DNA from: DATDAH01 sp036525535
Lineage (GTDB): Bacteria; Actinomycetota; Acidimicrobiia; Acidimicrobiales; DATDAH01
Assembly (NCBI GenBank): GCA_036525535.1
Contig: DATDAH010000323.1
Coordinates: 1 to 6,829 of the forward strand
DNA: 6,829 nt
Direction: 5' to 3'
In this document: positions 1-5,030 of the stretch, one piece after another
How positions within the stretch are numbered: the stretch's first letter is position 1
How the letters are laid out: each line of letters begins with the position of its first letter
Position numbers and translations under genes: made by a program
Notes under the pieces: generated by a model
Database searches by the model: none
What the model saw: only the letters and a program-made list of their open reading frames with translations
Told to the model about the DNA's origin: nothing

Positions 1-306
1 AGAGGCGGCGACGATCGACAGGCCCTGGGGGTTGACGGTCCTGGGGATGCCGAGATCCGAGAAGACCTCGAAGTAGATCATCTGCTGGACCGCGGTGGCG
101 TTGCGGCCGCCCCGTTCGGGCGGGAAGCCGGGGACCAACCAACCGCCGTCGAAGAGCGTGCGCTGCCACGCCTTGGCCCACGGGGGCATGTCGGCACTGG
201 ACCGCCGTCCAGTGCGCTCCTCGGGCGTCGGCGGCGGGTTCTGGGCCAGCCAGTCCAGGAGCTCGGCCCGGAACGCCTCGTCCTCGTCGGAGTACCGGAG
301 CCGCAT
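1..306 (-). CDS. Acyl-CoA dehydrogenase, N-terminal part (runs off left edge)
   Basis: The 102 visible residues begin MRLRYSDEDEAFRAELLDWL and are the all-helical N-terminal domain of an FAD-dependent acyl-CoA dehydrogenase. The family oxidises acyl-CoA to trans-2-enoyl-CoA in the cytoplasm and passes electrons to electron-transfer flavoprotein. Recognisable family features are the opening helix with an acidic run, the W-A-x-x-W-Q-x-x-L segment near residues 43-50, and the GWLVPGFPPERGG turn near residues 55-67. A similar turn, GWLVPNWPSPWG, occurs in the second module of the large dehydrogenase at the right of the window. The middle beta domain and the catalytic C-terminal domain lie beyond base 1, so neither activity nor catalytic residues can be judged. 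The ATG start lies 10 bases after the stop of the small membrane-protein gene and has no strong Shine-Dalgarno, which suggests translation as the fourth gene of one operon. Family assignment is firm; substrate is unknown. Confidence 0.87.
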   Translation of the reverse strand, partial: MRLRYSDEDEAFRAELLDWLAQNPPPTPEERTGRRSSADMPPWAKAWQRTLFDGGWLVPGFPPERGGRNATAVQQMIYFEVFSDLGIPRTVNPQGLSIVAAS

Positions 307-316
307 CGCCCCGAAC

Positions 317-487
317 CTAGTGCGGGACCTCGGACCCCGAACGCCGGTCCTCGTCGGCCGGAGGTCGCCGTCGGGCCCGGACCCGCTGCAGGATCAGGGT
401 CAGCAGGATGACGACGGCACAGACGACGATCACCACGATCGGGACGGTGAGGTCCTGGGATTGGGTCTGGGCGGGCAGACCGCTCAT
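317..487 (-). CDS. Small single-pass membrane protein, 56 aa, function unknown
   Basis: A 56-residue protein starting MSGLPAQTQSQDLTVP. It has one strongly hydrophobic segment at about residues 15-34 (V, I, L, C and A rich), followed at once by a basic cluster RVRARRR (36-41) and a charged polar tail ending SEVPH. By the positive-inside rule the tail should be cytoplasmic and the short N-terminus outside; there is no signal-peptidase site. I chose the ATG whose bases overlap the stop of the DUF35 gene in an ATGA arrangement, the classic sign of coupled translation; an earlier GTG in the same frame would add 12 residues inside the DUF35 gene. The stop is 10 bases before the acyl-CoA dehydrogenase start. 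I recognise no family. Its place between two catabolic genes suggests membrane anchoring of an enzyme complex or a small transport accessory, but that is inference. Confidence 0.66.
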   Translation of the reverse strand: MSGLPAQTQSQDLTVPIVVIVVCAVVILLTLILQRVRARRRPPADEDRRSGSEVPH

Positions 488-903
488 GCCGGCTCGAAGA
501 GCGGCAACCAGACGTCCTCCCACTGCTCGAAGAGGACCCGCACCGGCATCCCGATCTGCACCTCCTCGAGGGCGCAGTTCACCAGGTTGGTGGTGAGACG
601 AAGCCCCTCCTGCTCCGGGAGCTCCACGATGGCGACCACGTACGGCGGTTCAAAGCCCGGCAGCCAGGCCTGGTGGTTCACCGTGTAGGTGTGGAGGACG
701 GCCTCCCCCGCCACCGCCTGGGGGGCGAGATTCCGCGAATGACAAACGGGGCACACGGGGCCCGAGGGGTGGATCCAGAAGCCGCAGGACCCGCAGCGCA
801 TGAAGCGCAGCCGACCGTCGGCCCCTGACGTCCAGAAGAACTCGTTGTCGTCCCTGATCCGCGGCAGGATCCGGAAGTCGGGCCGCGGGGTGGTCACGCC
901 CAC
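484..903 (-). CDS. DUF35 zinc-ribbon/OB-fold protein (ChsH2/Ltp-partner type)
   Basis: A 139-residue protein of the Zn-ribbon/OB-fold family. A rubredoxin-like zinc ribbon sits at residues 35-56 with the four ligands C37, C40, C51 and C54 (CGSC and CPVC knuckles). An N-terminal helix precedes it (residues 10-24, DFRILPRIRDDNEFFW), and a C-terminal OB-fold occupies about residues 65-135, with the family-typical VLHTYTVNHQAW strand near 69-80 and PPYVVAIVEL near 86-95. Relatives are non-catalytic subunits: they bind thiolase-like lipid-transfer proteins (for example the Ltp2-ChsH2 aldolase), MaoC-type hydratases, or archaeal acetoacetyl-CoA thiolase/HMG-CoA synthase, and help channel acyl-CoA. 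No such partner is in the window. The start is a GTG one base after the stop of the upstream gene; no ATG occurs before residue 35, after the first two structural elements, so GTG is required. A second GTG two codons later is equally possible. Confidence 0.88.
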   Translation of the reverse strand: MGVTTPRPDFRILPRIRDDNEFFWTSGADGRLRFMRCGSCGFWIHPSGPVCPVCHSRNLAPQAVAGEAVLHTYTVNHQAWLPGFEPPYVVAIVELPEQEGLRLTTNLVNCALEEVQIGMPVRVLFEQWEDVWLPLFEPA

Positions 904-904
904 C

Positions 905-1246
905 TCAGTCGGCTTCGGGGGGCTCGGCCGACTCGAAGCCCCGGCGGGCGACCGGCATGGCCTGGACCGCGGGCAGGACGCCGAAGCCGGGCGTGGTCAG
1001 CATCATCGCCCCCAGGACCTCGTCCCAGGTCGCGCCCACCTCCGCGGCCAGCCGGGCGTGACGCTCGACGCCCTCGGCGTTGCGGAGGATGACCGTGCAG
1101 ACGAGGCGGATCAGCTCGTGGGTCTTGCGGTCGGGGGCCGGCAGCGAGTCGATTTGGGCCAGCCACGAGCTCTGGGCCTCGTGCAGGGCGGGGAACGACT
1201 CGTGCAGGGGACCCTCGAAGGGGAAGGTCCAGTCCTCATCGGCCAC
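905..1246 (-). CDS. Carboxymuconolactone decarboxylase (CMD/AhpD-like) family protein
   Basis: A 113-residue all-helical protein (from GTG 1246) with the CMD core at about residues 40-92: the HELIRLVCTVILRN helix (E44, C50), EGVERHARLA with H63, GATWDEVLGA (71-80), then TTPGFG. CMD proteins form ring-like oligomers; the founding members decarboxylate gamma-carboxymuconolactone and AhpD relatives are peroxidase partners. Here the AhpD CxxC redox pair is absent: one cysteine (C50) lies 13 residues before the histidine. A peroxidase role is therefore unlikely, and the reaction is unknown. I chose GTG 1246 because a TACGAT -10 box lies exactly 6 bases upstream, the spacing for a leaderless transcript. 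The alternative ATG at 1291 would add 15 residues (MARDGRPHLGAYDRP) and overlap the start of the divergent ligase gene. It is the first gene of the left operon; the DUF35 gene starts one base after its stop. Confidence 0.82.
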   Translation of the reverse strand: MADEDWTFPFEGPLHESFPALHEAQSSWLAQIDSLPAPDRKTHELIRLVCTVILRNAEGVERHARLAAEVGATWDEVLGAMMLTTPGFGVLPAVQAMPVARRGFESAEPPEAD

Positions 1247-1263
1247 GGGCCGATCGTAGGCCC
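1247..1263. promoter_or_regulatory. Short inverted repeat over the left-operon -10 box
   Basis: GGGCC and GGCCC are perfect 5-base arms around a 7-base centre (GATCGTA), which contains the minus-strand TACGAT box. A dimeric repressor such as a TetR-family protein could bind here and block the left operon. The arms are short and GC-only in a very GC-rich genome, so chance is a real alternative. No regulator gene is in the window. Confidence 0.2.
1253..1258 (-). promoter_or_regulatory. Candidate -10 box for the left operon (leaderless)
   Basis: Read on the minus strand the hexamer is TACGAT, matching the actinobacterial TANNNT consensus. Six bases (CGGCCC) separate it from the GTG at 1246, so transcription would start at or next to the start codon. 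No convincing -35 hexamer is present at 16-18 bases; a GTGACG sits about 20 bases upstream. This box decides the start chosen for the CMD gene. Confidence 0.45.
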
Positions 1264-1275
1264 CGAGGTGTGGTC

Positions 1276-1281
1276 TACCGT
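1276..1281 (+). promoter_or_regulatory. Candidate -10 box for the acyl-CoA synthetase gene
   Basis: TACCGT fits TANNNT and lies 8 bases before the ATG at 1290, consistent with a leaderless or near-leaderless transcript; the ATG has no Shine-Dalgarno. No clear -35 is visible. It is 17 bases from the opposing -10 box of the left operon, so the two polymerases would compete for the same 43-base spacer. Confidence 0.38.
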
Positions 1282-1289
1282 CACGGGCC

Positions 1290-2882
1290 ATGGGGGACTG
1301 GGGGGTCCGTCCCGTGCCGACCGACCTGGCCCGGCGGTACCGGGATGAGGGCTGGTGGAACGACGACACGGTCGGGCGGGTCCTGGCCGAGGGCCTCGCT
1401 CGGCAGCCGGACCAGCGCCTCCTGTTCTTCTCCGACGACCGACCGTTCCGGGGGACCTTCGCCGACGGCCTGACGATGGCCCAGCGGGTCGCCGGCGCAC
1501 TGGCGGCCCGGGGCGTGCGCCCGGGTGATCCCGTCGCCTTCCAGCTGCCGAACCACGTGGAGGCCGCCGCGACCTTCTGGGGGGCGGCGCTGCTGGGCGC
1601 CGTGGTCGTGCCCATCGTCGACTTCTACGGCGCCAAGGAGGTCGGCTACATCCTCCGTCAGTCCGAGGCCAGGGTGCTGGTCACGGCGGCCGGCACGGGC
1701 CACCTCGATCACCTCGCGATCCTCGACGGGCTGGCTCCGGACCTGCCCGCCCTCGAGCACGTGCTGGTCGTGGGCGATGACGCCGGTCGCTGGGAAGGCT
1801 TCGCCGACGCCGTCGACGCCGCCGCCCCGATCGTCGAGCCCGCTGTGACGGACCCGGCGGCGCCGGCCCTCATCGCCTACACCTCGGGGACGACAGCCGA
1901 CCCCAAGGGCGTCGTCCACTCGCATCGCACCCTGGGCGCCGAGATCCGCCAGCTCGCCGCCCTGCAGCCGGGCCACGGCCGCCCCACCCTGACCGGGGCG
2001 CCGGTGGGCCACGCCATCGGGATGTTGGGCGGCCTCCTCCTTCCCGTCTTCCGGGGTGAGCCCATCGCCATGATCGACGGCTGGGACCCAGCCACGATCC
2101 TCCGGTTGATGTTGGAGCACGACCTGACCGCCGGGAGCGGATCGACGTACTTCCTGCTCAGCCTCCTCGAGCACCCTGACTTCGGTGACGCCCACGTTCG
2201 GCACATGCCCGCCATAGGCCTCGGGGGCTCGGCGGTACCCGCGGCCATCGGTGAACGGGCCGCCGGCCTCGGCATCGAGACGACCCGCGCCTACGGGTCG
2301 ACCGAGCACCCCTCCACCACGGGAGCGCACCACAGCGAGCCCCGGGCCAAGCGCATCACCACCGACGGGCGCCCCCTGGCGGGAGTGGAGCTCTGCCTGG
2401 ACGAGGACGGCGAGATCTGGAGCCGAGGGCCCGATCTCTTCTCGGGGTACACCGATCCTCAGCTCACCGCCGAGGCGACCGACGCCGACGGCTGGTACCG
2501 CACCGGTGACATCGGCGTGCTCGACGACGAAGGCTGGCTGACCATCACCGATCGGGCCAAGGACGTGATCATCCGGGGCGGTGAGAACGTCAGCCCGGCG
2601 GAGGTCGAGGGCCTGCTCCTGCGCATGCCGGGCGTGGCCGAGGTCGCCGTGGTGGCGGCGCCCGACGAGCGCCTCGGCGAGCACGGCTGTGCGTTCATCC
2701 GGCCCACCGCCGGGCTGGCCGCCCCCGACCTCGAGGCCATCCGGGCCCACCTCGAGGCCGCCGGCCTGGCCCGTCAGAAGTGGCCAGAGGAGATCCGGGA
2801 GGTGGCCGACCTCCCTCGCACCGCCACGGGCAAGGTCCAGAAGTTCGCCCTCCGCGCCGCGCTCCGCCGGCCTGAAGGCTGA
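1290..2882 (+). CDS. Acyl-CoA synthetase (AMP-forming, ANL superfamily)
   Basis: A complete 530-residue adenylate-forming enzyme that activates a carboxylic acid with ATP and CoA, via an acyl-AMP, to acyl-CoA. Core motifs are in order: the P-loop TSGTTADPKGV at 198-208; GAPVGHAIGMLGG at 236-248; the GLGGSAVP turn at 310-317; YGSTE at 335-339; GWYRTGDIG at 401-409 with the ribose-binding D407; the hinge DR at 421-422; GGENVSPAEVE at 430-440; and PRTATGK at 509-515, where K515 is the adenylation lysine. All expected catalytic positions are present. The RYRDEGWWNDDTVG opening (16-29) resembles cyclohexanecarboxylate-CoA ligase (AliA-type) and related short or cyclic acid ligases, so a cyclic or branched acid is plausible but not shown. 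The ATG start fits a leaderless transcript from the TACCGT box; a GTG at 1314 with a G-run 8 bases upstream is an alternative that loses only eight residues. It is divergent from the left operon and convergent with the split-barrel gene, 20 bases away. Confidence 0.94.
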   Translation: MGDWGVRPVPTDLARRYRDEGWWNDDTVGRVLAEGLARQPDQRLLFFSDDRPFRGTFADGLTMAQRVAGALAARGVRPGDPVAFQLPNHVEAAATFWGAALLGAVVVPIVDFYGAKEVGYILRQSEARVLVTAAGTGHLDHLAILDGLAPDLPALEHVLVVGDDAGRWEGFADAVDAAAPIVEPAVTDPAAPALIAYTSGTTADPKGVVHSHRTLGAEIRQLAALQPGHGRPTLTGAPVGHAIGMLGGLLLPVFRGEPIAMIDGWDPATILRLMLEHDLTAGSGSTYFLLSLLEHPDFGDAHVRHMPAIGLGGSAVPAAIGERAAGLGIETTRAYGSTEHPSTTGAHHSEPRAKRITTDGRPLAGVELCLDEDGEIWSRGPDLFSGYTDPQLTAEATDADGWYRTGDIGVLDDEGWLTITDRAKDVIIRGGENVSPAEVEGLLLRMPGVAEVAVVAAPDERLGEHGCAFIRPTAGLAAPDLEAIRAHLEAAGLARQKWPEEIREVADLPRTATGKVQKFALRAALRRPEG

Positions 2883-2902
2883 TTCGGGGGGGGCGACGTC
2901 GA

Positions 2903-3358
2903 TCACTCTCGTTCCACGCGCTCCAGTGGTTCCCCGGGCCGCCAGATCTCGACGAGCAGGCGGTCGCCCGCGTCGTTCAACCGCGTGAGGACCACCTCGT
3001 CCAGCTCGGCTCGAAACCCCTGACCGGAGGTGTCCCCCTCGAGGTCGCCGACGAGCACGGCCCGACCGGCGACCTTGGCGTCGCCGCTCCAGCCGGACGG
3101 GTCATCCTCGGGCGGGTCCTCCGAGGCGCTGTGCAGGGCGAACCGAGGGTCGCGGACGAGATCAGCTCCCTTGCGCGCTCCCGGCATGGAGCCGAAGGTG
3201 AGCTGGCCGTCCTCGAACTCCGCCTCGATGCCCGAGATGCGGGGCGACCCGTCCGCGCGCAGGGTGGCGATCGTCTTGTGCTTGTGGGCGTCGAAGCGCG
3301 CCCGCACCCGGGCTGCGAACGCCGGGTCGGCGGTCTCCACGTCCTTCCAGGTGGCCAC
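2903..3358 (-). CDS. Pyridoxamine-phosphate-oxidase-like split-barrel protein (FMN or F420)
   Basis: A 151-residue split beta-barrel protein. The N-terminal helix (12-25) leads into the family hallmark strands KTIATLRADGSPRISG (28-43) and EDGQLTFGSM (49-58). These are followed by the cofactor-phosphate region ARKGADLVRDPRFALHS (61-77), where R62, K63 and the DPR turn are typical. An acidic, proline-rich loop (80-92) and two more strands close the barrel. Relatives include FMN-binding oxidases and the actinobacterial F420/FDOR-B proteins, which also bind heme or biliverdin; the sequence alone does not tell me which cofactor is used. The start is GTG, the only start codon available: in-frame upstream sequence gives no ATG, GTG or TTG close by. 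A CATGAT box lies 6 bases upstream. The gene lies 54 bases after the lactonase gene on the same strand, so it may be the last gene of that operon or have its own promoter. Confidence 0.86.
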   Translation of the reverse strand: MATWKDVETADPAFAARVRARFDAHKHKTIATLRADGSPRISGIEAEFEDGQLTFGSMPGARKGADLVRDPRFALHSASEDPPEDDPSGWSGDAKVAGRAVLVGDLEGDTSGQGFRAELDEVVLTRLNDAGDRLLVEIWRPGEPLERVERE

Positions 3359-3364
3359 GCAGAG

Positions 3365-3370
3365 ATCATG
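3365..3370 (-). promoter_or_regulatory. Weak candidate -10 box for the split-barrel gene
   Basis: Read on the minus strand the hexamer is CATGAT, one mismatch from TANNNT (TATGAT-like). It sits 6 bases (CTCTGC) before the GTG at 3358, the same geometry as the left-operon box. The first base is off consensus and no -35 is visible, so support is low. Confidence 0.2.
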
Positions 3371-3391
3371 CCCGAGCCGCTCGCGCGACGC

Positions 3392-3409
3392 CGCGCCGGC
3401 AGTGGCGCG
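3392..3409 (-). terminator. GC hairpin just downstream of the lactonase gene
   Basis: CGCGCC and GGCGCG form a perfect 6-base stem with a 6-base loop, beginning 4 bases after the lactonase stop on the minus strand. There is no T-tract after it, so it is not a canonical intrinsic terminator. In GC-rich actinobacteria such I-shaped hairpins can attenuate or terminate, which would separate the lactonase operon from the split-barrel gene. Confidence 0.28.
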
Positions 3410-3412
3410 TGG

Positions 3413-4387
3413 TCAGTAGGGGCCGGTCATCTCGAAGAGGCGGCGGGGGTTGCCCACGAGCATCTGGTCGATCTGGTCCTGGGTGACGCCTCGGTCCAGC
3501 AACGCGGGGAGCACGTCGTCAGAGATGTGGTTGAAGTGCCAGTTCGGGGTCATGGTCTCGATCAGCTCGGGCGTGAACCAGTCCATGTAGCAGGCGGCGT
3601 CGTGGGCCAGGACCATGCGATCGGCGTACCCCTGCGCACACAGGTCAGCCACCACCTGCACCCGGTCGCTGGTCGGCAGGTAGACGTCGATGCCGAACCG
3701 GTCCATGCCGATCATCGAGCCCTTGTCCATGAGCTCCCGCAGGTAGTCCAAGTCCTGGGAGTCACCGGAGTGGCCGATGACGACCCGGCTCAGGTCGACC
3801 CCCTCCTCGGCGAGGACCCGCTGCTGATCGCGCCCCCGGAAGCTGCCGGCGTCGGTGTGGGTGGTGATGGGGACGCCGGTCTCCCGGTGGGTCCGGGCAC
3901 AGGCCCGCAGCACCCGCTCCACGCCGGGGGTCAGGCCGTCGGCGTCCGTCGCGCACTTGATGATCCCGGCCTTCACGCCCGTCTCGGCGATGCCCTCGGT
4001 GATGTCCTTCACGAAGAAGGTGACCATCGGGTCGGGATCGGTGTCGAAGAGCAGGCCCCGGTAGTGGAAGAAGAAGGGGACGTCGTTGTACGTGTAGAGG
4101 CCGGTGGCGGCCACGATCTGGAGCTCGACCTGCTCCGCCACCCGCTGGACCCAGGGCAGGTAGCGCCCGAGCCCGATGACCGTCGGGTCGACGATGCTGC
4201 GGATGCCGCGGGACGCCAGGTCGTCGAGCTTGCTCACGGCGTCGGCGATGCGCTCCTCCGCGTCCCAGTAGGTGTCGCCGTAGTTCTGGATGATCTCGGG
4301 GCTGAGCACGAAGACGTGCTCGTGCATCAGCGTGGGGCCGAGCTCGGCTGTGTCGATCGAACCGGTGACGGTGGGTACCTGGGCCAT
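3413..4387 (-). CDS. php: Phosphotriesterase-like lactonase (Php/PLL family)
   Basis: A complete 324-residue TIM-barrel metallohydrolase of the amidohydrolase superfamily. The binuclear metal site is intact: H22 and H24 (LMHEH), K144 as the bridging carboxylated lysine (GIIKCATD), H177 (ITTHTD), H206 (VIGHSGD) and D263 (LAHDA). Y98 in ATGLYTYND matches the active-site tyrosine of lactonases such as SsoPox, and DRFGIDVYLP (229-238) with the HDAACYMDW loop (262-270) is also PLL-like rather than like the classical organophosphate hydrolase. Recalled sequence of Mycobacterium tuberculosis Php (Rv0230c) is very similar in its LMHEHVF, TVIGLGRY and LTPGVERVLRA segments. Family members hydrolyse lactones, including acyl-homoserine lactones, with side activity on phosphotriesters. 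Here the natural substrate is unknown: it may be a catabolic lactone or a signal. The ATG is 10 bases after the HAD-gene stop, so it is co-transcribed with it. Confidence 0.93.
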   Translation of the reverse strand: MAQVPTVTGSIDTAELGPTLMHEHVFVLSPEIIQNYGDTYWDAEERIADAVSKLDDLASRGIRSIVDPTVIGLGRYLPWVQRVAEQVELQIVAATGLYTYNDVPFFFHYRGLLFDTDPDPMVTFFVKDITEGIAETGVKAGIIKCATDADGLTPGVERVLRACARTHRETGVPITTHTDAGSFRGRDQQRVLAEEGVDLSRVVIGHSGDSQDLDYLRELMDKGSMIGMDRFGIDVYLPTSDRVQVVADLCAQGYADRMVLAHDAACYMDWFTPELIETMTPNWHFNHISDDVLPALLDRGVTQDQIDQMLVGNPRRLFEMTGPY

Positions 4388-4397
4388 GCCGCGGAAC

Positions 4398-5027
4398 TTA
4401 CGCGAGTGCGGCGGGCAGGGCCTCCAGACTCGTGATCCGGGTGACGCCGTCGGGGACCGGCAGCTTCGTGCCCCAGCGGTCGACCCAGATCGGGCACACG
4501 CCGGCGGCGACCCCGGCCTGGATGTCGCAGCGGTAGCTGTCCCCCACGTAGACCAGGTCGGCGGGCTCGACGCCGAGTTGCTCGGCCGCGTGCCAGAACC
4601 CCTCCGGTCGGGGCTTGCGCAGCTCAGGCGGGAGCTCCACGACGGTCTCGAAGTGGTGGGCCAGGCCCATGTCGTCGAGGGCGGCGTGCGCTCGGGGGCT
4701 GTTGGTCACCAGCACGACCCGGAAGTCCGCGGTCAGCCGGGCCAGCACGGCGTCGACTTCCGGGAAGGCGACGGCCCGGAAGCCGGCCATGAATCGCTCG
4801 GCTGCTTCGACCGCCCCGTCGGCGACGCCGAGCACGTCGGCCCAGATGTCCTCACCCCGCACGAAGAGCAGGTAGTGGGCCCCGTCGACCAGCTCCCCGC
4901 CCTCGCGGGGATGAAGGCCGTCGAGGGCCTCGAGCAGCGCCTCGCCGTGCTCGGGCTCGGCCAAGCGGATCGCCGCCTCCCAGTCCGACAGCGTCCCGTC
5001 CAGGTCGAAGGCGATCGTGCGGCGCAC
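4398..5027 (-). CDS. HAD-superfamily hydrolase (phosphatase type)
   Basis: A complete 209-residue HAD hydrolase with all four motifs: I, FDLDGT with the nucleophile D8 and acid D10; II, VTNS with T108; III, K138 in LRKPRPEGF; and IV, VGDSYRCD with D163 and D168. A helical C1 cap occupies about residues 15-95. This is the architecture of phosphoglycolate-phosphatase-like and haloacid-dehalogenase-like enzymes. The DxDGT motif with D10 favours phosphatase over dehalogenase activity, since dehalogenases lack the second aspartate. The substrate cannot be read from sequence; a sugar phosphate, nucleotide or damaged-metabolite role is possible. The start is GTG, preceded immediately by AAGG too close to act as a normal ribosome site. 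It lies one codon after the TAG of the large dehydrogenase, in the same frame, and 10 bases before the lactonase gene, so translation is probably coupled. Confidence 0.9.
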   Translation of the reverse strand: MRRTIAFDLDGTLSDWEAAIRLAEPEHGEALLEALDGLHPREGGELVDGAHYLLFVRGEDIWADVLGVADGAVEAAERFMAGFRAVAFPEVDAVLARLTADFRVVLVTNSPRAHAALDDMGLAHHFETVVELPPELRKPRPEGFWHAAEQLGVEPADLVYVGDSYRCDIQAGVAAGVCPIWVDRWGTKLPVPDGVTRITSLEALPAALA

Positions 5028-5030
5028 CTT

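Noticed and set aside
95..688. Plus-strand open frame opposite the dehydrogenase, membrane peptide and DUF35 genes
   Set aside because: Ser/Arg/Gly-rich and featureless, and it opposes three minus-strand frames with coherent families or operon spacing.
1247..1615. N-terminal extension of the CMD-like protein back to 1615
   Set aside because: The extra residues are Arg/Ser/Pro-rich shadow sequence antisense to the start of the synthetase; the CMD domain begins after GTG 1246, or at most after ATG 1291.
2883..2902. Possible terminator between the convergent synthetase and split-barrel genes
   Set aside because: The 20-base spacer holds only a G-run and no inverted repeat or T-tract.
1281..2906. 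Open frame of about 540 codons on the minus strand, opposite the acyl-CoA synthetase gene
   Set aside because: The translation is low-complexity Gly/Val/Arg/Asp sequence with no domain, and it is the mirror of a gene with every ANL motif. Long antisense frames are expected in such GC-rich DNA.
3131..4435. Open frame of over 430 codons on the plus strand, opposite the lactonase and split-barrel genes
   Set aside because: It spans two real genes and the spacer between them, has Val/Gly/His/Asp-rich composition and no recognisable motif; a GC-driven shadow.
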